Positions 24,072-36,626 of a stretch of DNA of 64,000 nt are shown here, in pieces. The notes beneath the pieces were generated by a model. It was not told the origin of the DNA, ran no database searches, and worked only from the letters and a program-made list of their open reading frames with translations. Position numbers and translations under genes: made by a program. Source of the DNA: Anoplolepis gracilipes. Its lineage: Eukaryota; Arthropoda; Insecta; Hymenoptera; Formicidae. The stretch covers positions 9,027,501 through 9,091,500 of the forward strand of contig NC_132977.1 of NCBI RefSeq assembly GCF_047496725.1, in the 5' to 3' direction. How positions within the stretch are numbered: position 1 is the first letter of the stretch; each line of letters begins with the position of its first letter.

Positions 24072-24830
24072 AATAAACCGCTATTAATCCACATTGGAAT
24101 TGAGTATTATTAGGGGACGTATCCAGGATTTGCGACGGGGTCTGGTTAAAATCTCTTTCGGTTGTATCTCAGGAGTACCTGGCAATCGTTACTTTTCGTA
24201 CCAACGAGAGTGAGACCGACACCCCTCTCCCCCTCCTCCCTCCCCTCACCCTTCTTCCTCTCGTCGTACCTCTCTATCTCGAAGATTAGACCAGGCGAGG
24301 ATTTACTTTGTTTTATTGGCCAGACCATCCCCGATTTCGTCTGAAAGGGACTTAATTGGTGTTGCGGGATCGCTTTGATACTACGAACCTTCCCAGACGA
24401 TGTTATCCATCGAAACGCCGTTTCAGATTTCCAATCTGAAACGATACGTGTCCATCGTACACGTGTGCAATTCTATTCTTTCGAGCTTTGGCACGATAAA
24501 GTGGAAAAACATTTTATAAATAGTTATAAAATTGCATGATCTTATAACTAAATTTTTTATAAAGCTATATAAGTTTTGATTTTGCATATTTTTTAAAATC
24601 GTCGAAAAAAAATTCTCGATAGAATACGAAGAAAGAAAACGTGAAGACCAACAGGAAAAAACGACGAAAGATCGATAAGAACACGGAAGGAGAGACGCAC
24701 CGATGTTTTGTAAATCCCAGAGGTATCTCCTTCGATCTCAATACGTCTTACTGCGTCTACAGCGTAATAGAGAAAAAAAAAACGTGGCTCGATGCTCGCG
24801 GGGCTGCCTTCAGGATTGAAGTGGATTAAT

Positions 24831-25090
24831 TGGTTGAACACTCACGGGGGTTGAAGCGAGACCGCTTCCTCTCTCCCCCATTCAATTACTTGTGATCTTT
24901 GCCGCCAACCCTTCGGTACTCTGAGACCTCCCGGATATATCTCGCCGCCGTGAAAATTGGTCCCCCCGCCTCCGTCCCCGTCGGGAGAAAGGTGCGCCGT
25001 CCTAGCTACCCCTTCGAATAAGAAAGTCTCGCTGGGGGATCTTTCGACGCGTTCACTACGTGCGCGCCATATCGATGTCGACGAATGACT
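24831..25090. promoter_or_regulatory. GC-rich patch
   Basis: GC-rich with C-runs and CpG between AT-rich flanks; no open frame of interest. The role is unknown. Confidence 0.2.
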
Positions 25091-25700
25091 TAAGGAATTG
25101 CCGACTGTAATTATGCATTTCGTTACATTGCATACTATTTTTTGTAGGCAAATAATATAATATAAGTAATATAATTAAATACTTTACAAAGTTCTTATAT
25201 AATTATTTATTTCCACATTTATTTAGAGAAAAATTTTAGAAAAAAAAAACAAGTAAATACTATATCAGACACAAAGTAAGATTATCGATTTAATGTTATC
25301 TATAGAAAAAAAGCTCACTTGCAATATTATATAATATATGGAAATAATATTATTTAAATATAACGTAAAAAATGATTTATCTTTAAAATAATTCAATATA
25401 TCGTTGACGTAAGAGTGTAAAATGAAATGTACATTATTTACAAGAACTTTTGAATTTGTAATCGCTGTATAAAATATAAATCGATATCTTGTTATAATTG
25501 TAGAGAGCTAAACTTCTAATTAAATCTCATATAGATAAATTGTAAGATTCAATTGGAGATTAATTTCTCAATAATTAAAACTAGATATCAATCTATTATA
25601 GTACGAGAAGAAGTGTAATACATTAAAGTTAGCGATAGCGTGGCTAACGATATCTATATAAAAATATATGTGACTGCAAACCAGCCGCGCCATTTCGCTG
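25091..25700. other. AT-rich DNA, no feature
   Basis: Uniformly AT-rich. No exon, RNA gene or bounded repeat seen. Confidence 0.65.
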
Positions 25701-26000
25701 AGACGTCCTCCGGGTTTTACTATCGATTTCTCGAGTAGGTACCTCCCGTACCCAGTATATATCCATCGTCTCTGCCTCTCACGTGGGTGTTTGAGGTGGT
25801 CCGCCGCCCGATATCATATCTTACCGCGCGCGTTCTTTTAAATAGGAACTTGCAAAATATTCATGGATGATATTCAAGCCCCATTCAAATACTCGCTCTT
25901 ACACACGCGCGAGCTCACGCAGACACGCGATACGCGCGTGTGTGTCTCTCTCCATCCTTGCCCAGAGCCGAGTGACGTCGTAGTATTTAGGTTGGTCCTT

Positions 26001-26048
<48 letters not shown>

Positions 26049-26400
26049 GGAGAAAGATACACAGGCAAACACACTGATACGCGCTAACGCGATATCCGCG
26101 GGTTTCGCGCTTTGCCCCGTCATAAAAGAGCCCCCGCCGTGTGTACGCCGCCTGTATCTTTAGAAATATTGGTTAGATTTACATATTTTACCGTAAAGAG
26201 AGAGAGACGTGCAGAGGGGCGAGGTAAGGGAAGATCGGTGCCTGCGGAAGGGACGCGACGTCGGCGTCGATGGCGGCGGCGGTGGTGGCAGCGGAGGGAT
26301 GGAGGAAGGGTGGCAACGGAGGAGAAAGGGGTGGAAATCCAGCGGAGTTGTCTGAATGCGGGCGGCTTCAGAGACGCTAAATATTAATACCTACTAGTGT
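25701..26400. other. GC-balanced DNA with GGC-rich and donor-like sequence
   Basis: Includes an AG|GTAAGG donor-like match at about 26222 without an upstream ATG, and a (GGCG)-rich, low-complexity stretch at about 26265-26320. No gene called. Confidence 0.4.
26001..26046 (+). repeat. (AT)n microsatellite
   Basis: AT/ATAC repeats, uninterrupted AT from about 26013 to 26045. Confidence 0.95.
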
Positions 26401-26502
26401 TCCTTTTATGCTCCCTACCCCATTCCCTATATATATCGCTTCTCTTTCTCTTCTCCCTCTTCTCTTTTCCACCACCTCCGCCCTGCACTCTCACGTTCGC
26501 AG

Positions 26503-26892
26503 TATGACTTAGCATGCGTATACCGAGTTATATCTGTCTCTATTTTCTCTACCCCCCGGTCTCTTTCTTGGACCCAACTTTGCCTCTCATACCGCCCACC
26601 TCCTCGTCTCTTTCGACGGTATCTCGTGTCTTCGCGCAACCGATGTCCGCTCGAGGACATTCATTGGACCGTCCGGGCCGGGATGAGTTCGCCGCGCACG
26701 CTTGTTTTTTTGAACGTGCCCGTCGCGGTACAGGCTTTCAACGAAAGCTCGGAGATTAATCTAATGAGCGTGCATGGAATCGTGGAGCAATACCCGGGAG
26801 AACCGTGTATCCGTCACAGCCACGTCACAATGTGGAAAGCAGCGGCTACCGCGTGCTTTCTAAGGGATACTTCAAAGTCAAGTGGATGTTGA
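26503..26892 (+). CDS. Long open frame after a pyrimidine-rich acceptor (hypothetical terminal exon)
   Basis: One frame is open from 26398 to the TGA at 26890-26892 (164 codons). Within it a very long pyrimidine tract ends ACGTTCGCAG at 26502, a plausible 3' splice site; an exon from 26503 would give 129 codons. The second half looks protein-like, with stretches such as EDIHWTVRAGMSS, TLVFLNVPVAVQAF and VHGIVEQYPGEPC. The first in-frame ATG is at 26683. I recognise no domain. A competing frame with an ATG at 26514 is open for 81 codons, which weakens the case. Confidence 0.15.
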   Translation, partial: YDLACVYRVISVSIFSTPRSLSWTQLCLSYRPPPRLFRRYLVSSRNRCPLEDIHWTVRAGMSSPRTLVFLNVPVAVQAFNESSEINLMSVHGIVEQYPGEPCIRHSHVTMWKAAATACFLRDTSKSSGC

Positions 26893-27055
26893 ATTCAAAT
26901 AACGTTTCCGCAAAACCTGTTCGGGCATATCGGCGAAACTGGCGTGCGCGGAAAATAACGGTGTTGCAAATTGGTTATTGCAAAGTGTGTGTACATTGTT
27001 ATTTCTCTTTACATTCATTTTCTTTAATCTTAAAAGAATCAAACGTATGAACGTA

Positions 27056-27144
27056 TTTATAGAATAACTGATGCATTTCAAAAGAAAAACATTGCTTTAC
27101 ATTTATAGAATAACTGATGTATTCCAAAAAAGAAATATCGCGAA

Positions 27145-27147
<3 letters not shown>
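27056..27147 (+). repeat. Two-copy tandem duplication, 46-bp unit
   Basis: TTTATAGAATAACTGATG begins copies at 27056 and 27102; similarity continues through the following A-rich part with a few changes, then diverges at the GA microsatellite. Confidence 0.75.
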
Positions 27148-27179
<32 letters not shown>

Positions 27180-27180
27180 A
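27143..27180 (+). repeat. (GA)n microsatellite
   Basis: GA repeats with an early AAAGAG interruption, directly after the 46-bp duplication. Confidence 0.9.
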
Positions 27181-30100
27181 TTTTACATTGTTCGTAAAAT
27201 ATTTTGTTTTAAAGTCTGAATCGCGATTTAGTTTTCAAAGAAACTTTGCACGCGTTAAATAAAAGCTGAATATTTTATTAAAAAGTCGATGTATCAAACG
27301 ATCACATGTGCGTACTGCAATGTGTATTGCGTGCATTATGAAAAGTCCAATGTAAAAATTTATCTCTAGCCGCAACCATCGGGAGAGTGATAACGAGTAA
27401 AAGGCAATCGGCGGCTGGTACGTCTTTTTTCCATCTGACATCGGAGGAAAGAGGCGAAGAGGAGGAACTCTTAAAAGGCGGTTGCAACAAGTCACCCTGC
27501 TTTTACAAAGGGTCGTACGAGCCGCGTCAAACCGCGGCGCCCTATGCACGATTCAATTAATAAAATTCATTCGAATGCGTCCATTAATTTTTTCCTTTTC
27601 CAACGCGACAAACGGTGGCAAAGGGTTCCGAGACTCGTGTCGTTTAAAGGATCTGTCAGAAATGGAAGGGGCTCGAACGGCGGGTGAACGGGTGCAAATA
27701 AGGTGGACCCTCACAGAATCTGAGTATAAATAAAAACGAATGAACGAACGAATAAATATCCAACAAGGAGTTACACAGGCCGAATGTTTGTGTAACTCGC
27801 CCTTGCCGACACCAACTACTCCTTTCACCTCTTGTTTTTGAGGGAGTCGACAATCGTATAATGATCCAAAAATCGGGGATGGAAAATGCTGCGCTACAAA
27901 GAACAATTTAATTAATATTATTGACTTCCCGACTGATATGATTGGATGGCATTTAATTGGTCAATGTGAATTTTTTTACTTTATTTAATTTGTAATCCTG
28001 AAACAATCAAAGAATTTTGAGAATAATCAATTGATCGATTACGTCGACTTAATCGTTTATACGCAAAATAGAGAAAGACAGAATTACGGCAAATAACCGA
28101 TTGCAATTTCTCATAGTCTACGTATACCGGGAATATCTATACCGCGCATTGAATTTACGCTAGAAAGTATGCGAACATCCAATATGCATATGGGCAATTT
28201 CGAGAGCACGGTTCTTCCCAGCAATTTACGGCAAGATGGCGTATACATGACAAACGATCGAATTCCCTATGCAAAGAAATCCACGCTACCGCGAAGCTTT
28301 CCTCTCGCTCGTCTCCCCGCTCACTCTCTCCACCCTTATTTTGTTCATTCTGGCGGCGCGCGCCTCTTTCTTTCTCTCTCTTTCTCTCGCACGCGTCATC
28401 TCGTATCCCCAGCGATATTATGAGCGCGCGTGTAATGGAAACCGACGGATGATACATGGAGACGTCAAACGTGACGGCTCGCGGTGCCGTTTGGAAACGC
28501 AGTCCCTTCCAATTCGCGAACAGCCAATGCCACGAGAAGAAAGAGAGCGGGGCGCTTCCTTTCCTGATAAAAATATTAAAACGGCAATCTATTAAACGCA
28601 TCGACATTGAGAGACTTTCCCATCGAGACTCTCTGCCATCGCTTTATTCTTCGTGTAATACATTGAGATTAATAGCGGATTGTAATAAAAATAAGTGTCA
28701 TTCAATCATCAATTAACAATTATGAATAATCTAAATTCAAAATTTCCTCATACCTCTTTTTATACTATATCGCTTTTGTAATTCTAGTTTATAATCGATC
28801 TTTCTTTTCTTTTCAAATTCGAAATCTCGATACTAATACTAAATATATTAAGTTTTTATTTTTCAGTATATTTATTAAATACAATATATCATCGAGCCTA
28901 ACACACAATCCAGGAATCAACATTTACATAAAGCGTCAATGTAAATTTCTTACATTCATGCTGAGATCCGTCACAAAAAAGCACGTCACTATTACACACG
29001 GATATTGCACAGTCACTTTAGCCGGAAATCTGATACGACAATTTGTTGCTCGTCTGAAGACTTCCACTCTCTTTCCCCCAAGGCGCTTCTTCCGCTATCC
29101 GATTTTGATCGGCGGGAAATCGCATTGAATGCGATAACTTGGACCGTGAGTTTGCGGGGAAGAAAACGAAGACTGGGAAATACGTGAGGGAAGAAGGGAG
29201 GAGAAGCGGTGGCGTAGCTGGCTCGGTCGTCTCCTTTCAAGGAGGTTGAACTGATTTTCCACTCGTGGGATATTCAATAAGGCAACACTGAAAGGAAAAA
29301 CCTGAAGGAGGCTTCAAGATCGAGGGAGCCAGCGGGGTAAGGGCTGATGGGTGCGCACAAAAAGAGCGTGCGTATATTCGCGAGTCAGAAATCAGCAGGG
29401 GTAGGAGTTGTGTATCTAACCACCTCTATATCCTTCCGACCATCCATCCGTTCCCTATTGACTACTACTACTAACCGCGTGTATGTATCCCGATATCTCA
29501 AAGCCTTCCCGAGAGGGTCCCGCGTCGCCGCTTGAACACCGTGATAGTCTTGTCCAAAGCAATTCTGATATTGGTTAAATTAATCCGATAGCAGAGCAGA
29601 AGTTTTATCTAATCGGACAAAATCGCGTTCGATACTTGTCACAGCAGCGCAATTTTAAATATAAAAATACGGAATTTGATTATCTTCTTTCTAATCGCAT
29701 CCATCAAAGTTTTAATCAAATTTTAAGATTGATAAGAACCATAGAATTGTCAATAGTTATTCGTCAAATTACGGCGGAGCGATGCCTCGAGAGGATCGAT
29801 CCTCTCTGTGTATATTTATCCACGCGCGCTCCCAAAAAGATCACTTCACGAATCGGCGAGAGAGGGAGGCCGGAGCTTAATTGAGTACCAGACGATATCA
29901 AGGTAGGTAGCGATTCGTCACTAACGAGGGTTACCTACGGATTACTGCTCGTTCGCCTGTAAACGCTCATCACTTCGACGTGCGTGTCCTTTTTTCTCTC
30001 AACCCACGTGATATGGAAATAGCTTACAAGTCATGCTCTTCGTTTTGCAAATAACGTCAAATAAGCCGTCACCTTTTATTGCCGCAAATCCTTCTATCAC

Positions 30101-30780
30101 GCTATTGCAACGCAACTGTCAAATTAGATTATCAGTTTGTACATTCGAGCCACATAATACACACACATACATACATATATATACCATATACATACAATAC
30201 ACTATCGCGAATGTCAACGGTTTCGTATCATTTTTATCGTCTCGAGTTTTTTGTGTCAATTATTTAAATATATTTTTTATTATAAATATTATCGATTATT
30301 TTTTTTTTTTCAGTATTTTTCAATACTCGCACGTCTCATAAGATAAGGAATCAAAGGACGTTGGTTCGCGCTTCTCTTATCCTCCCGCGTTTCGAATGCA
30401 TCATCAAGCGCTAAAGATGAAAGATGGCTGGCGCACATAAAAGCTATTCCCAAATGCCAAGCGAACGTAATGGCAACGTCGGTCGCGAAGACTGAAAGGT
30501 TTCGTCGTTAACGTATGTACATAGGTGTGCATCACCTCCACGGTCCAGCTGGTCGTATCAGCCGCCCACCGTTCCTTTTCGTCGCCGCACCCCGTATCGC
30601 GCGATGCACCCCCGCGCACTCTTTTCGTCCTGTTTTCTCCGCATACACAGCCGCGATATACTATGCAGTCAATAGATAATACCACGCGGGAGTCGAGAGT
30701 TCTGTGAATGCCTCGACCCGAAGATCAAACAGCAAACCTAAACCGCTGTTTGTTTTTCATCACGTCCCTGATCTCTTATG
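27181..30780. other. Mixed DNA, no assignable gene
   Basis: Several 80-150 codon frames overlap on both strands but none has a motif. At about 29289 the minus strand has a good acceptor-like sequence (CCTTTCAG) followed by an open frame of about 65 codons with no recognised similarity. 28700-28990 and 30240-30330 are AT-rich. Confidence 0.45.
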
Positions 30781-30830
30781 CAACTCCCGTTTTATTCAGA
30801 ATTTAGGTTGTCACGATACATACGTACATA

Positions 30831-30833
30831 TGT

Positions 30834-30879
<46 letters not shown>
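30831..30879 (+). repeat. (TG)n microsatellite
   Basis: About 20 uninterrupted TG units from 30839, preceded by TGTGTGTATG. Frames translating as VCVCVC across it are artefacts. Confidence 0.95.
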
Positions 30880-30881
<2 letters not shown>

Positions 30882-31620
30882 TACTCTGTGTATATATGTA
30901 ATCGCGATATACATTCGTTTGTATCGACTCGTTTCTCTCTGTCGCGAATTCGTAACGGACTCTCGATTCTTCGACGTCTTGCTTCGAGCTCTCTTTTCCC
31001 TCCCTTTCTCTCCCAGCTGCTATTCTATCCTCCTTTCTTCCCCTCTAGTCTCTATCACCCGATCCTATCACGCGCTCTCTCTCTCTCTCTCTTTCATGTG
31101 ATACTGCTACCCAGGGATGCATCGAAAGTCACCGGTACACGTGTACCTATTGCACGCCGTCGTACGGATACCTGCTGGACCGATTCACCCTTGGGGCACT
31201 CTTCTGACACATTCACGAGCGTGAAGAGACACGCACACACGAATATGGCGTAGCCGTTCCGCCGGCAAATTACTTTTGTCTCGCGAGTCTCAAGACGATA
31301 ACCTTGCTTCAAGTTTGAGAGAGGAGACGAGAACGAAAGAAGAAGAGTTTCTTTAATCAATAAAATATGTTGTCTATAATATAAATATAATTATATTTTT
31401 TATAAAATTATTTATAAAAAGTGTTTTAATAATTAATAATTATACAATTAATATTGATTGTTTCTTTTTCCTTAATTTTATAACAAAACTGTGCGTATAT
31501 TTTATTCATATGTATTATTAACAACGTTTATAAAAATAGATATAATGCAATCACTTAAAAAACATGACGCGCGATTTCTCGTAAGCTAGCTTTGACAATA
31601 ATTTATCAACATTCTTTATC
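30880..31620. other. Pyrimidine-rich then AT-rich DNA
   Basis: A CT-rich segment (about 30980-31095) precedes GC-balanced and then very AT-rich DNA (31361-31550). No gene is supported. Confidence 0.5.
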
Positions 31621-32430
31621 GAGAACGAACGGCGCGATCTCGATTCTCAATGGCGGCTCGTAGAAAGAGTTACGCCCGCGATCTAAGCTCCCGGCGCTCA
31701 CGGCTTTTCGCGTTATTCCCATACGGACAAAGTATCCGAGAGCATTATCTTCCTGCATAATGCATACACACCGGCGGTAGAAGCAACCCCCACTTACCGT
31801 GAGCTGGATTCTCCGCGCCCTGCCCGGGGGAGGGGAGGGAGAGGGAAGAGAGAGCTGCTGCCGCGGCTGCTCCTCTTTCTCGTTCTCACCCGCGGCCCTA
31901 CGGCCTCGTCGCTTCCCTCTTCGTTCCTCCCCGACCGAGTATTTCGTGTTATTTTATTGTGCTGCGACTCAATAGTGGCTCCCACCGCCTATATCGTTTC
32001 CGTGTTACGTATGCTCGCGTTTCTTCCACATGCAAGGAAACACACATCCGCGCGTATGAAGCTCGTACGAGATACCCGAACAATATATACACCCACACAA
32101 AATATACGCGTCGCTCGTAGGGGGGGGGTGAGAGTATGTATGCAGATACACCGAGTACTTAGCATTAAGTATTCAACGCAAGGGGATCACGTATTATCGC
32201 CGACTCCCCGCTCGACGTACGCTTATTTATTGCTACCCGGTACGTATCTCGTGCGGCAAAAAGAGAATGCCCGCCAACCCCCGCCCCACCCTCCAGCGAC
32301 GATCTCTCCGCGGCTTTCACCCCTTGCCCGTCGTTGATCGGTGCTTTACATCCGGAAGATTATCGTTCGCTTTAATAACATTTCCTTCCGGCGCACGGCT
32401 CACATCTTTTACCGCCTTTGTAATAATACT
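31621..32430. other. GC-balanced patch with a strong minus-strand donor
   Basis: On the minus strand CACG|GTAAGTGG (exon end 31798) is a near-perfect 5' splice site. The frame leading into it is open for about 62 codons but has no ATG; it is rich in S, R and P. It could be an internal or untranslated exon, or a chance match in a GC-rich patch. Confidence 0.2.
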
Positions 32431-34532
32431 GCGATATACGTTATCTATAAGATTTGAATACAATATTTATAAATAGGAGAATTTCTATACTTTTTATATC
32501 AGTTTGTTATTTGATTTAAAACTATAGTCCGCTTTTAGCGTAACAAATTCTGGCCTAAATTACGATATAATATCTTAGTTGACGACAGGAATTAGAATAG
32601 AATATGTAGATTCATTTATAAGAACTAAATTCATATTTATGTTTCAAATTTATATCTCAGAAAATGTGAATATTTGATCCCAAAATTTATCTGTCCCGTA
32701 AACACACGTCGCATATGTCGAATAATTAAAATAAAGCAGTCACACATCTGGAATTTAAATATGAGATGCGAATAAGAATTTCAGTGATATTGTAATTGGA
32801 CATAATTCTTGCGAAATGTTTTATTAATATATCTCGCAAAAAATTGTCACATCTCGTGAAATTCAACTTTATACCGAAAATTGATCCGAAACAACAAAGT
32901 AGACTCGCTGAAAGAAACTCGTCGCGGAAGGAGGAAGCGAACGTTGGGAAATGAAAAGGAAGAAGAAAAATAGAATGCGCTACCGCGCGGCGACTTCCGC
33001 AGCCGAGGCTGATGGAAAGAGAGGAAGGGACGAACGGGGTGCGGGGTGGAAGGAGGTAGAGAGCTGCTTGTTTCGCAAACAGTTAGGAAACGGCTAACGC
33101 CGAGGATAAAGTGGTATCGGAACGAGACGATCGTCGAACAGATGCCGGGCCATAAAACAACCGCTTCCTCCTTTCCATTCCCTATCGCCGCTCTATCCAC
33201 CCCTGTAGAGCAAGCCAACTAGCGTTTCTCCTAATGGGCCAAGACAAACTGCGCCCCCGCCGTTCGGTGTTTAGTGTGTCTGCCTGCAGGGGTTGCCCAC
33301 AGAATTTCTTCCAATACCCATTTACCTCGAGACTTTTGCCTCTCACCCTTCCCTCAGCCCCTCTTGTTTTCCTGTCGTTGTATTTTTCTTTTTCCTATCC
33401 GGCTCTTGTTTCGCATATGCCGCGGCTACCACGGGTCATTAATTGGAAAAAATCGTGGTTCCACCGAGTTTCCATTGCTCGAAGTAATAAACGCCGTCTT
33501 AGGGAATAAAACCACGAATGAGTTTAATGTCTAGAGAGCCGAACCCTTCTTTAAAATAATTTTTCTCAAGACAGCAAAAATAATTAAATTCTCCACTCAT
33601 TTATAACACTATATCTATTATATAAACGTTCCAATTTCTTTATATTTGTACTAAAAAGTACATTTGTCTTTCAATTTGAAATTTCAGCCAAATTATACAT
33701 GCTATCTTTTAACGTGTCAATCGAATGAAAACAACGGCAGAGACATTCAAGAGCATCGGGCTCGATCGATTCGAACCCGTGACCCCGATGACGGACGCTA
33801 AGTGAAGTTTGGACTTGTTAACGAAGTTACAGATTCCCGTAATCAAGGAGAGGAGAGGGAGAAGTACCTGCGGCGTGTGTAGATATTCAATATGCCGTGG
33901 CTGTTAGCATCCACAATGTTATTCATATATTCAGAGACTTGCACACACACCGAAAACGCGTGTATTCCTTCAACGTGTACATATTAATGTGATAGTAGAC
34001 AGCCGAATTCGGTGGACGCACGGAGAAAGAGCACGAAGAGGGAAAGAGCCGGATGAGTAGAGCGTGCAAGAGTGTCTAGGAAGAGGAATAGAGAGAAAAT
34101 TGGATGGAACGAGAGGGAAAACGCTCATACGTCGCGTCGTGCCGAAATATGTGTGGAGCTTTGCACACCGTTTCGTACCACACTGACTCGATTTTGAGCG
34201 ATGAATTCGTTAAGCATCCGTTTTATACGCGCGGCCGTCGAAAGAGCAAAATTTTGCCGGTCACGAGAATTTCGCCGGGGAACGACCGGAGTACCGCTGA
34301 TGCGAAATGCAAACTGGCTGCGTAATGTAATTGCTATAGGCGTTTCGCGCGGGCGGCCGGCATTTCGCGACTAGTCATTTAGCGGTGAGTAATACGCAAC
34401 CAGGTATATGCACCCCCGGGACATTTTTATTCGGCGACTGCTTATCGGCATATTTCGCTCGCGAGTCCGTTCGTCGTTGACAAAAGTTTTCTGACTCGCA
34501 CGCAACTGCTTTATTTGCGAATTGTGTTCGCG

Positions 34533-34551
34533 TATATATATATATATATAT
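34533..34551 (+). repeat. Short (TA)n microsatellite
   Basis: About nine TA units. Confidence 0.85.
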
Positions 34552-34872
34552 CACATTTAATAAGTATAATATCAATTACTTATTAATATCGCAATTACAA
34601 AAGACGTGATTTGAAAATAAAACAATCGGGAAAAATGTGAAATTTAAACTTTAGAATTTTTCTGTAGCATTGGCCATCACTATCGTCATTAATATGATGA
34701 TCGAGAAAAGCTGAAAGAGCGAGAGAACGGACACAAGGACAAGCAGCGATAATGATAGAGAACCGACCGTTATTTCTCATTAAAAACAAGGGATTCATCG
34801 CTCACCATTATTGCAGAAGTGGCAGCGCGGTGCTCTCGTACTTTCCCTGACAGGACCAGGCCTACCGACCCA

Positions 34873-34885
34873 CCCCCCCCCCCCC
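34873..34885 (+). repeat. Poly-C run
   Basis: Thirteen consecutive C within a GC-rich stretch. Confidence 0.9.
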
Positions 34886-36090
34886 GTCTACTAAGCGCGC
34901 CACGAGTGCGGCAGTGAATGAGTGTCATTGAGAGGTGTCACTTCGTAGCATATTCGTTTGTATTTCCCGTGCTCTCGTCATTATCTGCCATGCGGCGTAT
35001 TGTAGCGGCACGTCGGTCGCACTCGAGCACTCCATCTCTGCAAAATACAAATAATCAGGAGGATCCATCTATCCCCCGACTCTGTCTAGTGGATTCCCGT
35101 ATTCCGACACTTTTTCTTTTTAAGCCGACTTGGTCTCTCTCTCTCTCTATTACTTTTCGTCGAAATAATCAACCTCTATCAAGCGCTACCGAAGAAGCGT
35201 TCTTTATTCGTCATCAGGTATTCACTGATTTCTCGTACACCATTTCTCGTTTCGATTAAGCGCAGTGTTATTGCTTATAAAAAAGGATCTATCATAAAAT
35301 TTTAATTTTAGAATATCTATATTCTTTTTCATTTTCTGTGAAACAAAAAGTAAAATTATATTTAATAAACGTGTAATAGCTTTTATTGACAGAATCAAGA
35401 TAATCTTTAATTTTTCAATTGAAATAGCGCATGGTTCAGCCTTAAAATATTCAGTATTCAGTAAACTGTCTAGTTAGAGAATATGTGCAGAACATACATA
35501 GCGCGATAAGAAAGATCTGCTCTGTTTGATGTCTTGTTTATGTACTGGCCGTGCACAGGCTGCATCCACTAAAGCTCGCGGGTCATCACATTGCATCATT
35601 CCGTCGGAAATACAGCTCAGAGCTATTGTTGTTGGCATTTACGTTAATTGGTAATTTGACGAAACCTCTAGTGCACGTTTCGATGCTAAACTAAGAACGT
35701 ATATATAGCGCCATAGAGGCAAATATAATACGATTTTCTGACAAATCATAATAATCATCTTCAGATACTTTTATAATAGAATAGACGATTGCGCGTCGCG
35801 ATATTGTCAAACTGATAATTTTTTTTTTTCAGACAGATAGTATACGCATAGGATATCACAAATGTAAAAATTCTTTGAAAATTCTAAAAAATTTCAAAAG
35901 AATCTTTTTATCATCATATAGTATATATTAGATATTAGAGAAAAATGCAAGATGATGCAGGAATATGAAATATTCCTATATCTTCTTGTAGAAAAAAATG
36001 GCGTAAATTACCGCTATAATTCGTCGTGACCAAGATATGAGTAACTGTTAGGATGACAGGCGCTGCGAGATGGATTTTCGACGGACAGCC

Positions 36091-36420
36091 TTTGGCAGAT
36101 CGCGTAGCTCATAAACGGCGTCGTAGCCTAAAGCCATATCGACTATTAAGCAGCGTATAGCACGGATATAGCCCGGTACACGCGGTGTATACGCCCGTAA
36201 TTACCTTTACCCTTAATTATCTATCCAATTAGCCCGAAGCTATTATGATTAAACCTATACTGTAAGTTTATAATAACAATTAGTTACTATCGACCGCCGT
36301 TGCGACGTGGTAATTCTCACTTTCCGCGCTGAATCACGACGCGCCTTATTGAGGTTTAGAGTTTCGAAATTGCACTTCGTCACCCGCTTTGGTTGGCGAA
36401 AACAAGCGCCAGCGTAAAAT
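36091..36420. promoter_or_regulatory. Homeodomain-site cluster, possible enhancer
   Basis: GC-balanced, unique-looking sequence flanked by AT-rich DNA. TAATTA at 36198-36203, TAATTA at 36214-36219, CAATTA at 36226-36231, GATTAAAC at about 36248 and CAATTAG at 36279 fall within 90 bp, set in CpG-containing context. The clustering is visible; enhancer function is an inference. Confidence 0.3.
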
Positions 36421-36626
36421 TACAAATTTATCTTACGCTCTAAGGGTTCGCGGAGAAGTTGTGCTAAACGTGAGCGTGTAATCGTCATATATTCCTAAAA
36501 AGGAAAGAAAAATTTTACGGAAAAGAAATCTAGGCAGAAATATTGCCTTCGTTAATTTATCGTTTCGCGCTCCTTCTACTACGCGGCTATTATACTTTCG
36601 GATAATTAACTCGATTTTTCTTCCAG

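Larger units (their letters stand above)
22903..24830. other. GC-balanced DNA with GGAA repeats, no gene
   Basis: Contains a (GGAA)n tract and a related shorter motif about 590 bp downstream. A C/T-rich tract occupies about 24219-24262. The frames are low-complexity or short. Confidence 0.5.
32431..36090. other. Mixed DNA, no assignable gene
   Basis: AT-rich 32431-32860 and 35270-36030; GC-balanced between. An imperfect hairpin with CATCGGG/CCCGATG arms sits at about 33763-33800; it contains TTCGAA but does not fold as a tRNA. Reading frames are short and motif-free. Confidence 0.5.

Noticed and set aside
24955..24968. TTGGTCCCC match to the start of miR-133
   Set aside because: Similarity ends after nine bases and there is no hairpin of suitable shape.
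25983..25998. TTTAGGTTGG resembling a mariner terminal repeat
   Set aside because: Only about ten bases match, with no inverted partner or transposase sequence nearby.
28155..28607. 150-codon minus-strand frame
   Set aside because: Overlaps three open + strand frames, has a charged low-complexity centre and no domain.
33755..33805. TTCGAA-containing hairpin resembling a tRNA T-arm
   Set aside because: The stem pairs CATCGGG with CCCGATG and does not give a T-arm, anticodon arm or acceptor stem of tRNA.
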